NCBI RefSeq assembly: GCF_040529045.1
Contig: NZ_CP131914.1
Coordinates: 4,138,501-4,202,500 of the forward strand
Reading direction: 5' to 3'
Origin: Xanthomonas indica
Lineage (GTDB): Bacteria > Pseudomonadota > Gammaproteobacteria > Xanthomonadales > Xanthomonadaceae
Length of the DNA stretch: 64,000 bases
The position numbers were made by a program, and so were the translations under genes. The notes below the pieces were generated by a model. It searched no databases, was not told the origin of the DNA, and saw nothing but the letters and a program-made list of their open reading frames with translations. Positions 45,095 to 54,748 of this stretch are shown one piece after another (position 1 is the first letter of the stretch; every line of letters starts with the position of its first letter).

Positions 45095-45553
45095 TCAGTC
45101 GTACTTGCCAGTTGGATTGCGCCGCATCAGTTCCTGCGCATCCTCGTTGTCGCGGCGGCGTTCCGCCACGGTCCTGCATTGCGTGGTCGTGCGCAGCGAG
45201 CCTGTCACGGCCTCGCGCCTGCACACCATCCGGCTGTCCGCTGCCGCTTTGGTCAGCAACGTATTCACCGTTTCCTGATCGTTGAACAATGCGACCTTCT
45301 GCTCTTCCTTCAAGGTCTCCACGTCCTGGTGGGCGTCGAGTATCGCAGCCATTCGCGCCAATGCAGCTTCGACCTTGCCGCGATCGTCAGCATTGATTTC
45401 GGAATAGGTCTTACCATCGTTCAATTGCTGCCGAATTGTACTGAGTTGCTGCGCGAACGCTTTCTTCACGTTCATGGGCGCCTCACCTTTGGGCGCCGCC
45501 ATCGCCGTGCATGCCAGGAGCATGCCCAGCACCAATGCCATCGACCGTTTCAT
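45095..45553 (-). CDS. Small exported protein of unknown function, first gene of the regulator operon
   Basis: 152 residues. A clear signal peptide (MKRSMALVLGMLLACTAMAA, cleavage near residue 20) is followed by a charged, helix-rich mature protein (QLSTIRQQLNDGKTYSEINA, QDVETLKEEQKVALFNDQE) and a pair of cysteines in MVCRREAVTG and TTTQCRTVAERR that could form a disulfide. The Arg/Asp/Glu-rich tail is RRRDNEDAQELMRR. ATG 45553 is preceded by a G-rich GGGGAAGG site; the longer frame upstream lacks a signal peptide. No known family was recognised. Its position suggests a periplasmic product under control of, or linked to, the two-component system. Confidence 0.8.
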   Translation of the reverse strand: MKRSMALVLGMLLACTAMAAPKGEAPMNVKKAFAQQLSTIRQQLNDGKTYSEINADDRGKVEAALARMAAILDAHQDVETLKEEQKVALFNDQETVNTLLTKAAADSRMVCRREAVTGSLRTTTQCRTVAERRRDNEDAQELMRRNPTGKYD

Positions 45554-45650
45554 CCCCTTCCCCCGCAGTTGAACGCGCCTGGCAATGTAGCCCCCGCGCA
45601 AACACCGCCGCAAGCAGTAGACGGGCTGGGTCAGGTAGGTGCTCGCCAAC

Positions 45651-45680
45651 AAAAAGACCCAGGCAGCGGGGCTGCCTGGG
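45651..45680 (-). terminator. Rho-independent terminator of rimK
   Basis: A perfect 10-bp stem CCCAGGCAGC / GCTGCCTGGG with a GGG/CCC loop (45658-45680). On the minus strand it is followed by TCTTTTTG (plus-strand A-run 45651-45655). Confidence 0.85.
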
Positions 45681-45800
45681 CCGAAAAAGTTCTATCCCGA
45701 TTACCGTTCCTGCTGAGGAGGGCAGAGCTGCGGTTCGACGAAGCTTACGCAGGGCGGAATTAAACCGGTGTTAAGCCAGAACCCTTAGCCACAGATTCCG

Positions 45801-46694
45801 CTAACCCGCTGATTTCTTTCGCTTCAGGCAAGCTTCGAGGTGTTCGATGACCTTGCCGGCGATGTCCAGTCCGCAGACCGTCTCGATGCCTTCCAGGCCC
45901 GGGGTGGAGTTGACCTCCAGCACCAGCGGGCCACGCCGTGAGCGGATCAGGTCGACGCCGGCCACGCCCAGGCCCAGCGCCTTGGCCGAGCGGACCGCCA
46001 CCTCCTGTTCGCCGCGGCTGGCCGTGGTGCGCTCGGCGGTGCCGCCCAGGTGCAGGTTGGAGCGGAAGTCGCCCTCCGGCGCGGTGCGGCGCATCGCCGC
46101 CACCACCTGGTTGCCGACCACGAAGCAACGCAGGTCGGCGCCCTCGGCCTCACCGATGAATTCCTGCACCAGGAAGTTGGCATATAGCCCGCGCAGTGCC
46201 TCCACCACGCCGCGCGAGGCGCTGGCCTTCTCGGTCAGGATCACCCCGGTGCCCTGGGTCCCTTCGTTCAACTTCACCACATGCGGTGGCGGGCCGAGCA
46301 TGGACAGCAGGTCGCCGGTGTCGTCCGGGTTGTCGCCGAACACGGTCATCGGCATGTCGATGCCCTTGGCCGCCAGCAGCTGGTGTGCACGCAACTTGTC
46401 ACGGGCGCGCAGGATGGCGTCGGAGGGGTTGGGCGTACAGACGCCCATCATCTCCAGTTGCCGCAGCACCGCGGTGCCGTAGCGGGTGACCGAGTTGCCG
46501 ATGCGCGGGATCACCGCGTCGTAGCCGGTGATCGGCTTGCCCTTGTAATGCATGGTGAAGGCGCCGGCGGCGATGCGCATGTAGCAGCGCAACGGGTCCA
46601 GCACCCGCACCGTGTGCCCGCGTTCGCGGCCGGCCTCGACCAGGCGCCGGGTCGAGTACAGCTTGGTGTTGCGGGACAGGATGGCGAGCTTCAT
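45801..46694 (-). CDS. rimK: RimK-type ATP-grasp alpha-L-glutamate ligase
   Basis: 297 residues starting [22 protein letters not shown], the standard RimK opening. ATP-grasp landmarks are [53 protein letters not shown] and the metal-binding [15 protein letters not shown]. In E. coli it adds glutamates to the C-terminus of ribosomal protein S6. It is a single gene with its own terminator; ATG 46694 is selected over an upstream proline-rich extension. Confidence 0.93.
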   Translation of the reverse strand: MKLAILSRNTKLYSTRRLVEAGRERGHTVRVLDPLRCYMRIAAGAFTMHYKGKPITGYDAVIPRIGNSVTRYGTAVLRQLEMMGVCTPNPSDAILRARDKLRAHQLLAAKGIDMPMTVFGDNPDDTGDLLSMLGPPPHVVKLNEGTQGTGVILTEKASASRGVVEALRGLYANFLVQEFIGEAEGADLRCFVVGNQVVAAMRRTAPEGDFRSNLHLGGTAERTTASRGEQEVAVRSAKALGLGVAGVDLIRSRRGPLVLEVNSTPGLEGIETVCGLDIAGKVIEHLEACLKRKKSAG

Positions 46695-46978
46695 CGAGGG
46701 CGGCGGCGGTGGCAGGCCCGGCATCATACGTCGCGTCACCGGCACTGCGATGCCGCGCGTCGTCGCAGCCGCCGCCGGCGCGGCAAGGCCGAGTATGCGA
46801 GGTGATCGCCATCACCCACGGTCCGCGCGCTGTCCCACAGCCGACATCGGACCGCCCCGAAACGTTCACAAAACCGTTGCATCGTGGCGGGCGGGCCGCG
46901 TCTAGGCCCGGTATACCGGCTGCCCGCGCCCCGCGCGGCAGGTCCGGCACGTCTCCCCCTCATGATTGGTGACTTTCG

Positions 46979-49288
46979 ATGACCCCCACTTCCAGATCCT
47001 TGCGCCCGCACGCGCTGGTGCTTGCCGTTGCGTCCGCCCTGCCGGCCTTCGCCGCGCTGGCCGAGACCGCGCCGGCCGCCGCCACCGCAACCGCCGATGC
47101 GGCGGCCAGCGCGAGCGGCAACGATGCCACGATGCTCGACGCGATCACCGTCGTGTCCAGCGGCACCACCCGCCAGGTGCAGCGCATCACCCGTGAGGAC
47201 ATCGGAATCGCCGCTCCCGGCACCAGCGCGCTGAAGGTGCTGGACAAGCTGCCGGGCGTGCAGTTCCAGTCGGCCGACCCGTTCGGCGCCTACGAATGGT
47301 CCACCGCGATCAGCCTGCACGGCTTCGACCAGAGCCGGCTCGGCTTCACCCTGGACGGCGTGCCGCTGGGCAACATGAGCTACAGCGTCAGCGACGGCCT
47401 GCAGGTGACCCGCGCGATCATTTCCGAGAACGTGGCCTCGGTGGAACTGGCGCAGGGCGCCGGCGGCCTGGGCACGCCGTCGAGCAGCAACCTCGGCGGC
47501 ACCGTGCGTTACTACTCCGCCGATCCGGATGCCGACGCCGGCATCCGTTTCAGCCAGACCCTCGGTTCCGACAGCACCCGCCGCACCTACCTGCGCGGCG
47601 ACACCGGCGACATCCACGGCTTCTCGCTGTACACCTCGCTGGTGCATGGCGAAATGGACAAGTGGAAGGGCTACGGCAACAACGAGTACAACCAGGCCAA
47701 CGCCAAGGCGCTATACCAGTGGGGCGACGGCAACCGGGTCAGCCTGTACCTGGACAGCTCGCACCGCAAGGAATACGACATCATGGACCTGTCGCTGACC
47801 TCGCAGCGGGTCCTCGGCTGGGATTGGGACTACCTGATGCCGGACTGGAACAGCGCGGTGCAGATCGCCAACGCGCTCAACGGCAAGGGCAGCTACCCGG
47901 CCAGCCTCAACGGCCTGCCCGCCGACTACGGCAAGGCCGATGCGTCCTATTACTCCGGCGCCGGCCTGCGCCGCGACAACCTGGCCGCGCTCAGCGGCAC
48001 GTTCAACCTCGGCGGCAGCGCCACGCTGAACCTGACCGGCTACTACCACGACAACAACGGCGAAGGCCAGTGGACCACGCCGTACGCGGCGTCCTCGGCC
48101 AGCGTGCCGCTGTCGATGCGCACCACCGACTACCGCCTGAACCGCCATGGCGTCACCGGCTCGCTGAACTTCACCGTGGCCGGCAACGAGATCGAGATCG
48201 GCGGCTGGTACCAGAACGCCAAGACCGTGCAGGAGCGCAACTACTTCCTGCTCGACGGCCCGTTCACCGATCTGTACTACTTCAACAAGAACGGCACCCT
48301 GTTCGCGCGTGGTTTCGCCCAGCACTACGACACCGACACCACCATGGTCTACGCGCAGGACACGCTGCGCCTGATGGACGAGCGCCTGACCCTGAACTTC
48401 GGCGCCAAGAAGCTGATCGTCGACACCACCGCGCAGTCGCAGGTGCCGTCCGCGTCCAACGCCGCCGGCGAGATCAAGGCCGACTCCGACCTGCTGCCGC
48501 AGGTGGGCGCCAACTTCAAGATCGACGAGCACCAGGAGGTCTACGCCTCCTACAACAAGAACATGGCCGGCTTCGGCTTCACCCCGTTCCAGGAATCGCA
48601 GGCCGCGTTCAACGCGATCAAGGGCTCGCTGGAGCCGGAGACCGCGCAGACCTACGAACTGGGCTACCGCGTGCGCGGCGGCGGCGTGGAAGCGTCGCTG
48701 GCGCTGTACCACACCACCTTCGACGACCGCCTGCTGGTGACCTCGCCGTGCAGCGCGATCCAGACCTGCTCGGCCACGCTCAACAACGTCGGCTCGGTGC
48801 GCAGCCAGGGCGCCGACCTGGCGGTAATCTGGCGCCCGATCGAACAACTGCGCTGGCTGAACTCGCTGTCCTACGACGACTCCACCTACCAGGACGACTA
48901 CCTCAACGGCGGCGTGGTGGCGACCTCCGGCAAGCGCGTGGTCGGCATCCCCGAGTGGATGTTCTCCAGCAGCCTGGCCTACGAGAACGCCGGCTGGCAC
49001 GCCTCGCTGGACGGCAAGTACACCGGCCGCCGCTACATCAGCTACCTCAACGACTCGTCGGTGCCCAGCTACTGGCGCTTCGACCTGAGCGCCGGCTACG
49101 ACTTCGGCCAGGTCGGCATGTTCCAGAACCTGGGGCTGAGCGCGAACGTCACCAACCTGTTCGACAAGCGCTACTTCGCCACCGTCGGCACCAACGGCTA
49201 CGTCGTCTCCGACCCCAACGGCTACAACCAGACGCTGATGGCCGGCGCGCCGCGCCAGTTCTTCGTCACCTTCAGCGGCAAGTTCTGA
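46979..49288 (+). CDS. TonB-dependent receptor
   Basis: 769 residues. Signal peptide (about 1-28, ending AFAALAE), a short TonB-box-like ATMLDAITVVSSG, a plug domain (ALKVLDKLPGVQFQSADPFG, FTLDGVPLGNMSYSV, VELAQGAGGLGTPSSSNLGGTVRYYS) and a 22-strand-type barrel ending NVTNLFDKRYFATVG... and a terminal Phe. The ligand is unknown; no regulator or cytoplasmic importer lies beside it. A strong terminator follows. Confidence 0.93.
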   Translation: MTPTSRSLRPHALVLAVASALPAFAALAETAPAAATATADAAASASGNDATMLDAITVVSSGTTRQVQRITREDIGIAAPGTSALKVLDKLPGVQFQSADPFGAYEWSTAISLHGFDQSRLGFTLDGVPLGNMSYSVSDGLQVTRAIISENVASVELAQGAGGLGTPSSSNLGGTVRYYSADPDADAGIRFSQTLGSDSTRRTYLRGDTGDIHGFSLYTSLVHGEMDKWKGYGNNEYNQANAKALYQWGDGNRVSLYLDSSHRKEYDIMDLSLTSQRVLGWDWDYLMPDWNSAVQIANALNGKGSYPASLNGLPADYGKADASYYSGAGLRRDNLAALSGTFNLGGSATLNLTGYYHDNNGEGQWTTPYAASSASVPLSMRTTDYRLNRHGVTGSLNFTVAGNEIEIGGWYQNAKTVQERNYFLLDGPFTDLYYFNKNGTLFARGFAQHYDTDTTMVYAQDTLRLMDERLTLNFGAKKLIVDTTAQSQVPSASNAAGEIKADSDLLPQVGANFKIDEHQEVYASYNKNMAGFGFTPFQESQAAFNAIKGSLEPETAQTYELGYRVRGGGVEASLALYHTTFDDRLLVTSPCSAIQTCSATLNNVGSVRSQGADLAVIWRPIEQLRWLNSLSYDDSTYQDDYLNGGVVATSGKRVVGIPEWMFSSSLAYENAGWHASLDGKYTGRRYISYLNDSSVPSYWRFDLSAGYDFGQVGMFQNLGLSANVTNLFDKRYFATVGTNGYVVSDPNGYNQTLMAGAPRQFFVTFSGKF

Positions 49289-49320
49289 GCCGAGGCGACA
49301 CCGCCAGGGAAGGCACCCTG

Positions 49321-49357
49321 CGCCGCCGCTGCACTTGCAGCGGCGGCGTTTGTTTTT
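49321..49357 (+). terminator. Terminator of the TonB receptor gene
   Basis: A perfect 12-bp stem CGCCGCCGCTGC / GCAGCGGCGGCG with ACTT loop (49321-49348), followed by TTTGTTTTT. Confidence 0.92.
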
Positions 49358-49438
49358 GGGGTCATTGAAACGTGCGGAGTGCTGTAGATGAGCCGGCGCG
49401 GAACAGAACTGGTGTATCCCGTGACACGCGCGCGAAGC

Positions 49439-49502
49439 GGTCGCGGCTGAAGCCGCTCCTACGATAGCCGGATGACCCGTAGGAGCGGCTTCAGCCGCGA
49501 CC
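49439..49502. repeat. REP-like palindrome pair
   Basis: Two identical 25-base copies (49439-49463 and 49478-49502) in inverted orientation with a 14-base spacer; each has the GGAGCGGCTTCAGCCGC core. It lies between the convergent TonB receptor and phospholipase genes. Confidence 0.9.
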
Positions 49503-49549
49503 GGGCACCGCCACCAGCAACCACGTCCCGCGCTGAAAGGCGGCGACCG

Positions 49550-51658
49550 CTACGCGCCGACCGTGCGGCCGATCGCCGGATCGCTCATGCTGGGGCGGCC
49601 GGTTTCGATGTGTCCGGCCAGACGCCGACGCCATTGCGGCAGGGTCGCGCTGTCGATGGTCAGGTCGTACCAGTGGTGCTGCGCCTGCAGCGGCAGGCGA
49701 AGGACGATGCGATCGCCTGCGGCCAGCGTAAGCGTCTGCTCGGTGCCATCGCCGCGGTACCCGTCGTGCACGCGCAGCGTGCACGGCTGCGTGCCGGCAT
49801 TGCCGAGCATCAGCAGCAGGCACTGCGCGGCCGCATCGTAGTCGGCCTCCGCCTGCAGCCCGGCATCGCCGATCCCGTCGCCATGGAACTCGCGCAGGAA
49901 CCCGTTGGGCCCGTGCACGCGCACCGCGTAGCCGGCATCGGCGGCATCGCCGCGCCACGCGCGCGCATCCTGCAGCTCGCTGTCGGCGGCGAGCGTGTAG
50001 AACCAGGGCCCGGCCATGCCACCGTCGGCGTAGGCATTGAGCGCCACGCCAGCGTCGCCGCGATTGCGCATGCGCAACACCCGCGCATCCGCCTGCACCT
50101 GCAGCCGCACGTCGAAATCGTAGGGCAACGCCCGCGCCGGGCGCTGGCCAGGCTCCTGCACCGGCAGCGCCTGTTGCGCAGGACGCTGCGGCGGCGGCAG
50201 CGTCGCGGTGGCGTCGATGCGGGCGATGTAGTCGCGGGTGTCCGGCAACGCCACCGGCGCCGGATCGTGGCCGACGAAGTCCAGCGTGGAGGTCAGATCG
50301 CCGGCAACGGCGCGGCGCCAGGGATTGATGTTCGGCTCCATCACGCCGAAACGGCGCTCCAGGAAGCGCAACACCGAGGTGTGGTCGAACACCTGCGAGT
50401 TCACCCAGCCGCCGCGGCTCCACGGCGACACCACCAGCATCGGCACCCGCGGCCCCAGGCCGACCGGCACGCCGTGATAGTCCTCGCCATGCAGGTCCAC
50501 GTTGCTGGCGCCCAGCTCCGGCCGGATCGCCGGCAGCGCCGGCGGCACGTGGTCGAAGAAGCCGTCGTTCTCATCGTAGTTGATCAGGAACACCGTCTTC
50601 GACCAGACCTCCGGCGAGGCCGCCAGCACCTCCAGCAAGCGCGCGCTCAAGGATTCGCCATAGGCCGGCGTCGCCTCGGGATGCTCGCTGAGCAGATACG
50701 GCGCCACGATCCACGACACCTGCGGCAGCGTGCCGGCGCGCACGTCGCGCGCGAACGCCGCCACCAGATGTTCGCCGCGCGAGGCCTTGGCGTTGTCGGC
50801 GGTGGAGCCCGGCACGATGGCGCGGCCGCGGCGGTACAGCGGCGAGGCGCGGTCCAGCTTGCGAAAGTTGGCGAAGTACGGATGGCTGTTGTCGCCGTAG
50901 TTGTCGAATTCCTGATAGACCTGCCAGCTGACGCCGGCCGCCTGCAGACGCTCGGAGTAAGTGCTCCAGGTGTAGCCGGGGAAGCGCGGATTGTCGCGCG
51001 CCATGTCCGCGGTCCAGTTGCCGTCGTCGCGGTTGTTCACCGCCTGCTCGCCGTCGTTGCCGACGCTCAGCCCGCTGGTGCCGGTGAACATGTACATGCG
51101 ATTGGGGTTGGTCGGCCCGAACAGCGAGGCGTGGTAGCCGTCGCAGAGGGTGAAGGCGTCGGCCAGCGCGTAGTAGAACGGCAGATCCTCGCGCTGGAAG
51201 TGGCCCATGCTCATGGCGCTCTTCTGCGCGATCCAGGCGTCGTGGTGTTTCCAGGTCTCGTGCGAGCCCTTCCAGTCGTGGTTGAGATCCTTCATCCACT
51301 GCGCGCTGCTGGTCTGGCTGTTGAGCCGGAACGGCAGCACATAGCGATCGCTTCCCTTGCGCTCGGGCTGGTACCAGACCGGCTTGCCGCTGGGCAGCCG
51401 CAACGGCCGCGGATCGCCGTAGCCGCGCACTCCGCGCAGGCAGCCGAAGTAATGATCGAAGGACCGGTTCTCCTGCATCAGGATCACCACGTGCTGCACG
51501 TCCTGCACCGTACCGGTGACCCGCGCCGGCGGCACCGCCAGCGCACTGCGGATGACGCCGGGCAACAGCGGCATGGCCGCGCCGGCCCCCAGGGCCAGGG
51601 ACGCGCGGGCGAGGAAACGACGACGGCTGTGTTCGACCACGGGAAGCAGGACCGGCAA
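49550..51658 (-). CDS. Phosphocholine-type phospholipase C, Tat-exported
   Basis: 702 residues. The twin-arginine signal is SRRRFLARASLALGAG (residues 11-26). The phosphoesterase domain opens VQHVVILMQENRSFDHYFG and continues with GYHASLFGPTNPNRMYMFTG, VFLINYDENDGFFDHV and RVPMLVVSPWSRGG, as in the PlcH/PlcN family. Two C-terminal ~90-residue beta modules of the DUF756 type follow (ALPYDFDVRLQVQADARVL; PCTLRVHDGYRGDGTEQTLTL). It would cleave phosphatidylcholine-type lipids after export; in plant-associated bacteria such enzymes can aid phosphate gain or membrane damage (inference). It is a single gene, convergent with the TonB receptor. Confidence 0.92.
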   Translation of the reverse strand: MPVLLPVVEHSRRRFLARASLALGAGAAMPLLPGVIRSALAVPPARVTGTVQDVQHVVILMQENRSFDHYFGCLRGVRGYGDPRPLRLPSGKPVWYQPERKGSDRYVLPFRLNSQTSSAQWMKDLNHDWKGSHETWKHHDAWIAQKSAMSMGHFQREDLPFYYALADAFTLCDGYHASLFGPTNPNRMYMFTGTSGLSVGNDGEQAVNNRDDGNWTADMARDNPRFPGYTWSTYSERLQAAGVSWQVYQEFDNYGDNSHPYFANFRKLDRASPLYRRGRAIVPGSTADNAKASRGEHLVAAFARDVRAGTLPQVSWIVAPYLLSEHPEATPAYGESLSARLLEVLAASPEVWSKTVFLINYDENDGFFDHVPPALPAIRPELGASNVDLHGEDYHGVPVGLGPRVPMLVVSPWSRGGWVNSQVFDHTSVLRFLERRFGVMEPNINPWRRAVAGDLTSTLDFVGHDPAPVALPDTRDYIARIDATATLPPPQRPAQQALPVQEPGQRPARALPYDFDVRLQVQADARVLRMRNRGDAGVALNAYADGGMAGPWFYTLAADSELQDARAWRGDAADAGYAVRVHGPNGFLREFHGDGIGDAGLQAEADYDAAAQCLLLMLGNAGTQPCTLRVHDGYRGDGTEQTLTLAAGDRIVLRLPLQAQHHWYDLTIDSATLPQWRRRLAGHIETGRPSMSDPAIGRTVGA

Positions 51659-51840
51659 CGAGCAAACGCTCAGGCGTCGGCCAGCCTAGCGCTGGTCGAT
51701 GAAGCGGGTTTGACAGTTGGCCAGCGGCTGTCGAACAGCCGGCGGTCGCGACGCGCCAGCGACCAGACACCGCGCATCGAGGACATGGCACCGCCTCGCC
51801 GCTCAGCATTGGTTCGACAAGACAATGCGAGAAAGGCGAC

Positions 51841-52461
51841 ATGACCACCCTGATCCTCGCCCGCCATGGGCATGTCGACTGGATTGCACCCGAGCGCTTC
51901 CGCGGGCGCGCGGAACTGCCGCTATCGAAGCTTGGTGAGCTGCAGGCCGCAGCGCTCGCGACGCGCGTCGCGCAAAGCTGGGCACCGGACGCGATCTACA
52001 CCAGCCCGCTGTCGCGGTGCGTACGGACCGGTGCTGCGATCGCGCAGACGACCGGCGTGCCGGCCAAGATACTGGAGGACTTGTCCGACATCGACTACGG
52101 CCAGTGGCAGGGGCTGACGCACGACGAAGTAACCGCGCGCTGGCCCGAGAGCGCGCGCACCTGGTTTGCGATGCCCGACCTCGCACTCATTCCAGGAGGC
52201 GAAACGCTGGCGGACGTGCTGGTTCGCGCCATGAAGGTGCTGCACAACATCCTGCATCATCATAGTGGCCAGACCGTCGTCCTGGTCGGCCACGACAGCA
52301 TCAACCGGGTGCTCCTCCTGCAATGCCTCGGGCTTCCGTTGGCGCGCTACTGGCGTATCAAGCAGGAGCCGTGCTGCGTGAATGAAATCGCGATCGAGGA
52401 AGGCAACTTCACCCTGCATCGCCTCAACGAAACCCATCACACGCTGGGGCTTCGCGTCTAG
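51841..52461 (+). CDS. Histidine phosphatase family protein (phosphoglycerate-mutase-like)
   Basis: 206 residues. LILARHGHVDW is the RHG phospho-His motif at residues 4-14. The layout TSPLSRCVRTGAAIAQ, LSDIDYGQWQGLT (the LxExxxGxWxG-type motif) and VLVGHDSINRVLL (second catalytic His) fits the GpmB/CobC branch. Substrate is unknown; alpha-ribazole phosphatase is one possibility, but no cobalamin genes are nearby. It is convergent with azoR, with a 65-base gap. Confidence 0.88.
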   Translation: MTTLILARHGHVDWIAPERFRGRAELPLSKLGELQAAALATRVAQSWAPDAIYTSPLSRCVRTGAAIAQTTGVPAKILEDLSDIDYGQWQGLTHDEVTARWPESARTWFAMPDLALIPGGETLADVLVRAMKVLHNILHHHSGQTVVLVGHDSINRVLLLQCLGLPLARYWRIKQEPCCVNEIAIEEGNFTLHRLNETHHTLGLRV

Positions 52462-52526
52462 TGCAATCCAACGCCCTTGCTTTCGGCGTTGGAAGGCACT
52501 GCCGTGCAGGCAATCGCGGTCGCGAT

Positions 52527-53150
52527 TCACGACGATCCCATTTGTCCTAGCTGCTTCGCCAGCGCCGCAGCCTCCGCGATGGCCTTCTCTCGAATGGCCG
52601 TCACGTCGCCGAGCGCCGTGCCTTCCGCACGCACCGCTCGCACGTCAGAAAGACCAATCAGGGACAGGATGGTTTTCAAGTAGGGCAACAGGTAATCGTA
52701 ATTTGCGCCATCGCCGTGCGAATAGATGCCTCCGCTGGCGACCAGCGCGATCACCTGTTTCCCGGCTGGCAGAAGGCCTTGTGGCCCCTCTGGCGTGTAA
52801 CGGAATGTCTTGCCGGCACACACCACATAGTCGAGCCATGCCTTGACCGAGGCGGGCAACGAAAAGTTGTACATCGACAAGCCCATGACGATGACGTCGG
52901 CCTGTTCCACCTCGCGGATCAGTGCATCGCAGAGCGCCGCGGCCGCGTCGTCCGCCTGTTCCGGCCGGCCGAGATACAGAGGAAGCATCTCCGGCTGCAT
53001 CGCCGGCAGTGGCTCCTTGACCAGGTCGCGCTGCACCACCACGGTCGCTGGATGAGCAAGCAGGTGCGCTTGCACGTAGGCATGCACCATTGCACGGGAA
53101 ATCGAGCCAGACACATTGATGCTGCTGTTGAGAACGAGAAGCCGCGTCAT
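52527..53150 (-). CDS. azoR: FMN-dependent NADH-azoreductase / quinone reductase (AzoR family)
   Basis: A 207-residue flavodoxin-fold protein: LLVLNSSINVSGSISRAM (FMN phosphate loop), VIVMGLSMYNFSLPASVKAWLD (the PMYNF-like FMN-contact motif of AzoR) and ASGGIYSHGDGANYDY. Such enzymes reduce quinones and azo compounds with NAD(P)H and protect against electrophiles. It is divergent from a LysR regulator across 71 bases, the usual layout for regulator-target pairs. Confidence 0.88.
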   Translation of the reverse strand: MTRLLVLNSSINVSGSISRAMVHAYVQAHLLAHPATVVVQRDLVKEPLPAMQPEMLPLYLGRPEQADDAAAALCDALIREVEQADVIVMGLSMYNFSLPASVKAWLDYVVCAGKTFRYTPEGPQGLLPAGKQVIALVASGGIYSHGDGANYDYLLPYLKTILSLIGLSDVRAVRAEGTALGDVTAIREKAIAEAAALAKQLGQMGSS

Positions 53151-53221
53151 CGAGAAACTCCGTCAGGAAAGATGCGCTACGCTAACGAAGCTCGAAAACT
53201 TAAAAAACTGCTGCCAACCTG

Positions 53222-54184
53222 ATGATGACCATCAAGATTCCAGATGGAGATGCGTTCTCGCTCGATCAACTGCGCATTTTCATCGCGGCAGCCGACCACG
53301 GAAGTTTTTCTGCTGCGGCACGCGCACTGGGCAAGGCGCAATCGTTGGTGAGCCACAGCATTCAACGCATGGAAGAGCAACTTGGCGTGACGCTTTTTGA
53401 CCGAAGCGCCTACCGCCCTGCGATCACGAGCGCCGGCAGTGCCCTCCTGACGCGGGCGCGTCGCATCTGCGACGAGGTGAATGTGTTCCAAGCGCTGTCG
53501 AGAGACCTGGCGTCTGGCGCCGAGGCGGAAGTCAGGCTGGCCGTGGACACGTTGTTCCCGATGTGTGACCTCTACCGCGCCTTACGCGCGTTCAGCACTG
53601 CCTGGCCAGCCGTTTCGCCCAGCGTGCTCATGCACAACGCAGGCGAGGCGGCGGAAAAGGTGCTGGACCGACAGGCCAGCATCGGCTTGTTGGACGGGAC
53701 GTCCGAGGTTCACCCGGAGCTGGAAGCGGTGACCGTGGCCACCGTGCCGATCATTACCGTGGCCTCGGCACATCATCCTTTGGCCGCGATCGCGAAGACC
53801 GTCGCAGCGGAAGACCTGAAGGACCATGTGCAAATCGCCCTGCTCGATCCAGCGGCGAGGTCCAGAACGGACATGTCCTTCCATTCGCCCAATGTCTGGC
53901 ACATCGACGACCTGGGCGCCGCCTACGGCATGTTGCTCGCCGGACTGGGATGGGGAGGCATGCCACAGCACATGGTGATCAACGACCTGGCGGCGGAACG
54001 GCTCGTCGAATTGGCCTCCGCGACCTGGAAATCCGACCAGACGCTTCGAATCACGGTGGCGAAACGCAAAGGCGCCGTGCTTCGGCCCGCAGCGGACTGG
54101 TTGTGGCGCCGGCTTGCAGGGATTGACTCCGGTCATCCAGGCCCACGAGCCCCTCTGTCCCAAGGCATGGAGCGCGCTCGATAG
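53222..54184 (+). CDS. LysR-family transcriptional regulator
   Basis: 320 residues. The N-terminal winged HTH is FSLDQLRIFIAAADHGSFSA followed by ALGKAQSLVSHSIQRMEEQLGVTLFDRS; the C-terminal part is the LysR effector-binding domain. It likely controls the divergent azoR gene and itself, with electrophiles or quinones as possible inducers (inference). ATG 53222 or ATG 53225 could start it; the difference is one residue. Confidence 0.9.
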   Translation: MMTIKIPDGDAFSLDQLRIFIAAADHGSFSAAARALGKAQSLVSHSIQRMEEQLGVTLFDRSAYRPAITSAGSALLTRARRICDEVNVFQALSRDLASGAEAEVRLAVDTLFPMCDLYRALRAFSTAWPAVSPSVLMHNAGEAAEKVLDRQASIGLLDGTSEVHPELEAVTVATVPIITVASAHHPLAAIAKTVAAEDLKDHVQIALLDPAARSRTDMSFHSPNVWHIDDLGAAYGMLLAGLGWGGMPQHMVINDLAAERLVELASATWKSDQTLRITVAKRKGAVLRPAADWLWRRLAGIDSGHPGPRAPLSQGMERAR

Positions 54185-54413
54185 CGTCGCCGGCATGCGG
54201 GCCGACGCCAGATGCGCCGGATCGCCCGGGACTGGAGAGGGTGAGCAAGGACGACACGAGCCCAGTCGCCACAGCAGGTTGGCGTTATCGGGACACGGAC
54301 ACGGCGACCACAGCGGCGCGACAGCAGGAAAGGTCGCGGGACATCAACAGCGTGATTGTGGAGCGGTCCGGCGATTGCGGAGCGCGCACAGTGTCCCGGA
54401 AGCTTGCAGGACG

Positions 54414-54487
54414 TGGAGCGGGCGATGGGAATCGAACCCACGTCAGTAGCTTGGGAAGCTACAGCTCTACCATTGAGCTACGCCCGC
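54414..54487 (-). tRNA. tRNA-Gly (anticodon CCC)
   Basis: The minus strand folds as a full cloverleaf: acceptor GCGGGCG / CGCCCGC, D arm TAGCTCAATGGTAGAGCT, anticodon stem GTAGC / GCTAC with loop TTCCCAA (anticodon CCC), T arm GTGGGTTCGATTCCCAT and an encoded TCCA end. Confidence 0.95.
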
Positions 54488-54602
54488 GTTGCCGGTGCAG
54501 TCTATGCGTTGGGACGGGGGTTGCGCAAGAAATCGGCGCGATGCGGGCTGCAGCGCGCCATGGTGCCGAAGCAGCCGGCGATCATGAGCCGGCAAATGCG
54601 AA

Positions 54603-54655
54603 AGGGGCTTCAGTCCCGACGGCTCGCACTCTGAGCCGTCGGGGCTGAAGCCCCT
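54603..54655. repeat. Variant REP-like hairpin
   Basis: 23-base arms (54603-54625 and 54633-54655) with one G-T-type mismatch and a 7-base loop. The core is GGGGCTTCAGTCCC / GGGGCTGAAGCCCC, a compensated variant of the GGAGCGGCTTCAGCCGC family. It lies between tRNA-Gly and the end of the autotransporter gene. Confidence 0.8.
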
Positions 54656-54748
54656 CCCACAACAGGCATTGCTGCCCCTATACGGTACATCGCTCGCCCT
54701 ACCCTGCCCGGCTCGCAGCCGGGCAAGGCGGGTGACGTCGGGCAGTGC

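Noticed and set aside
54185-54748. tRNA-Gly considered as an integration site of a genomic island
   Set aside because: No integrase, no repeated tRNA 3' end, and ordinary chromosomal genes lie on both sides.
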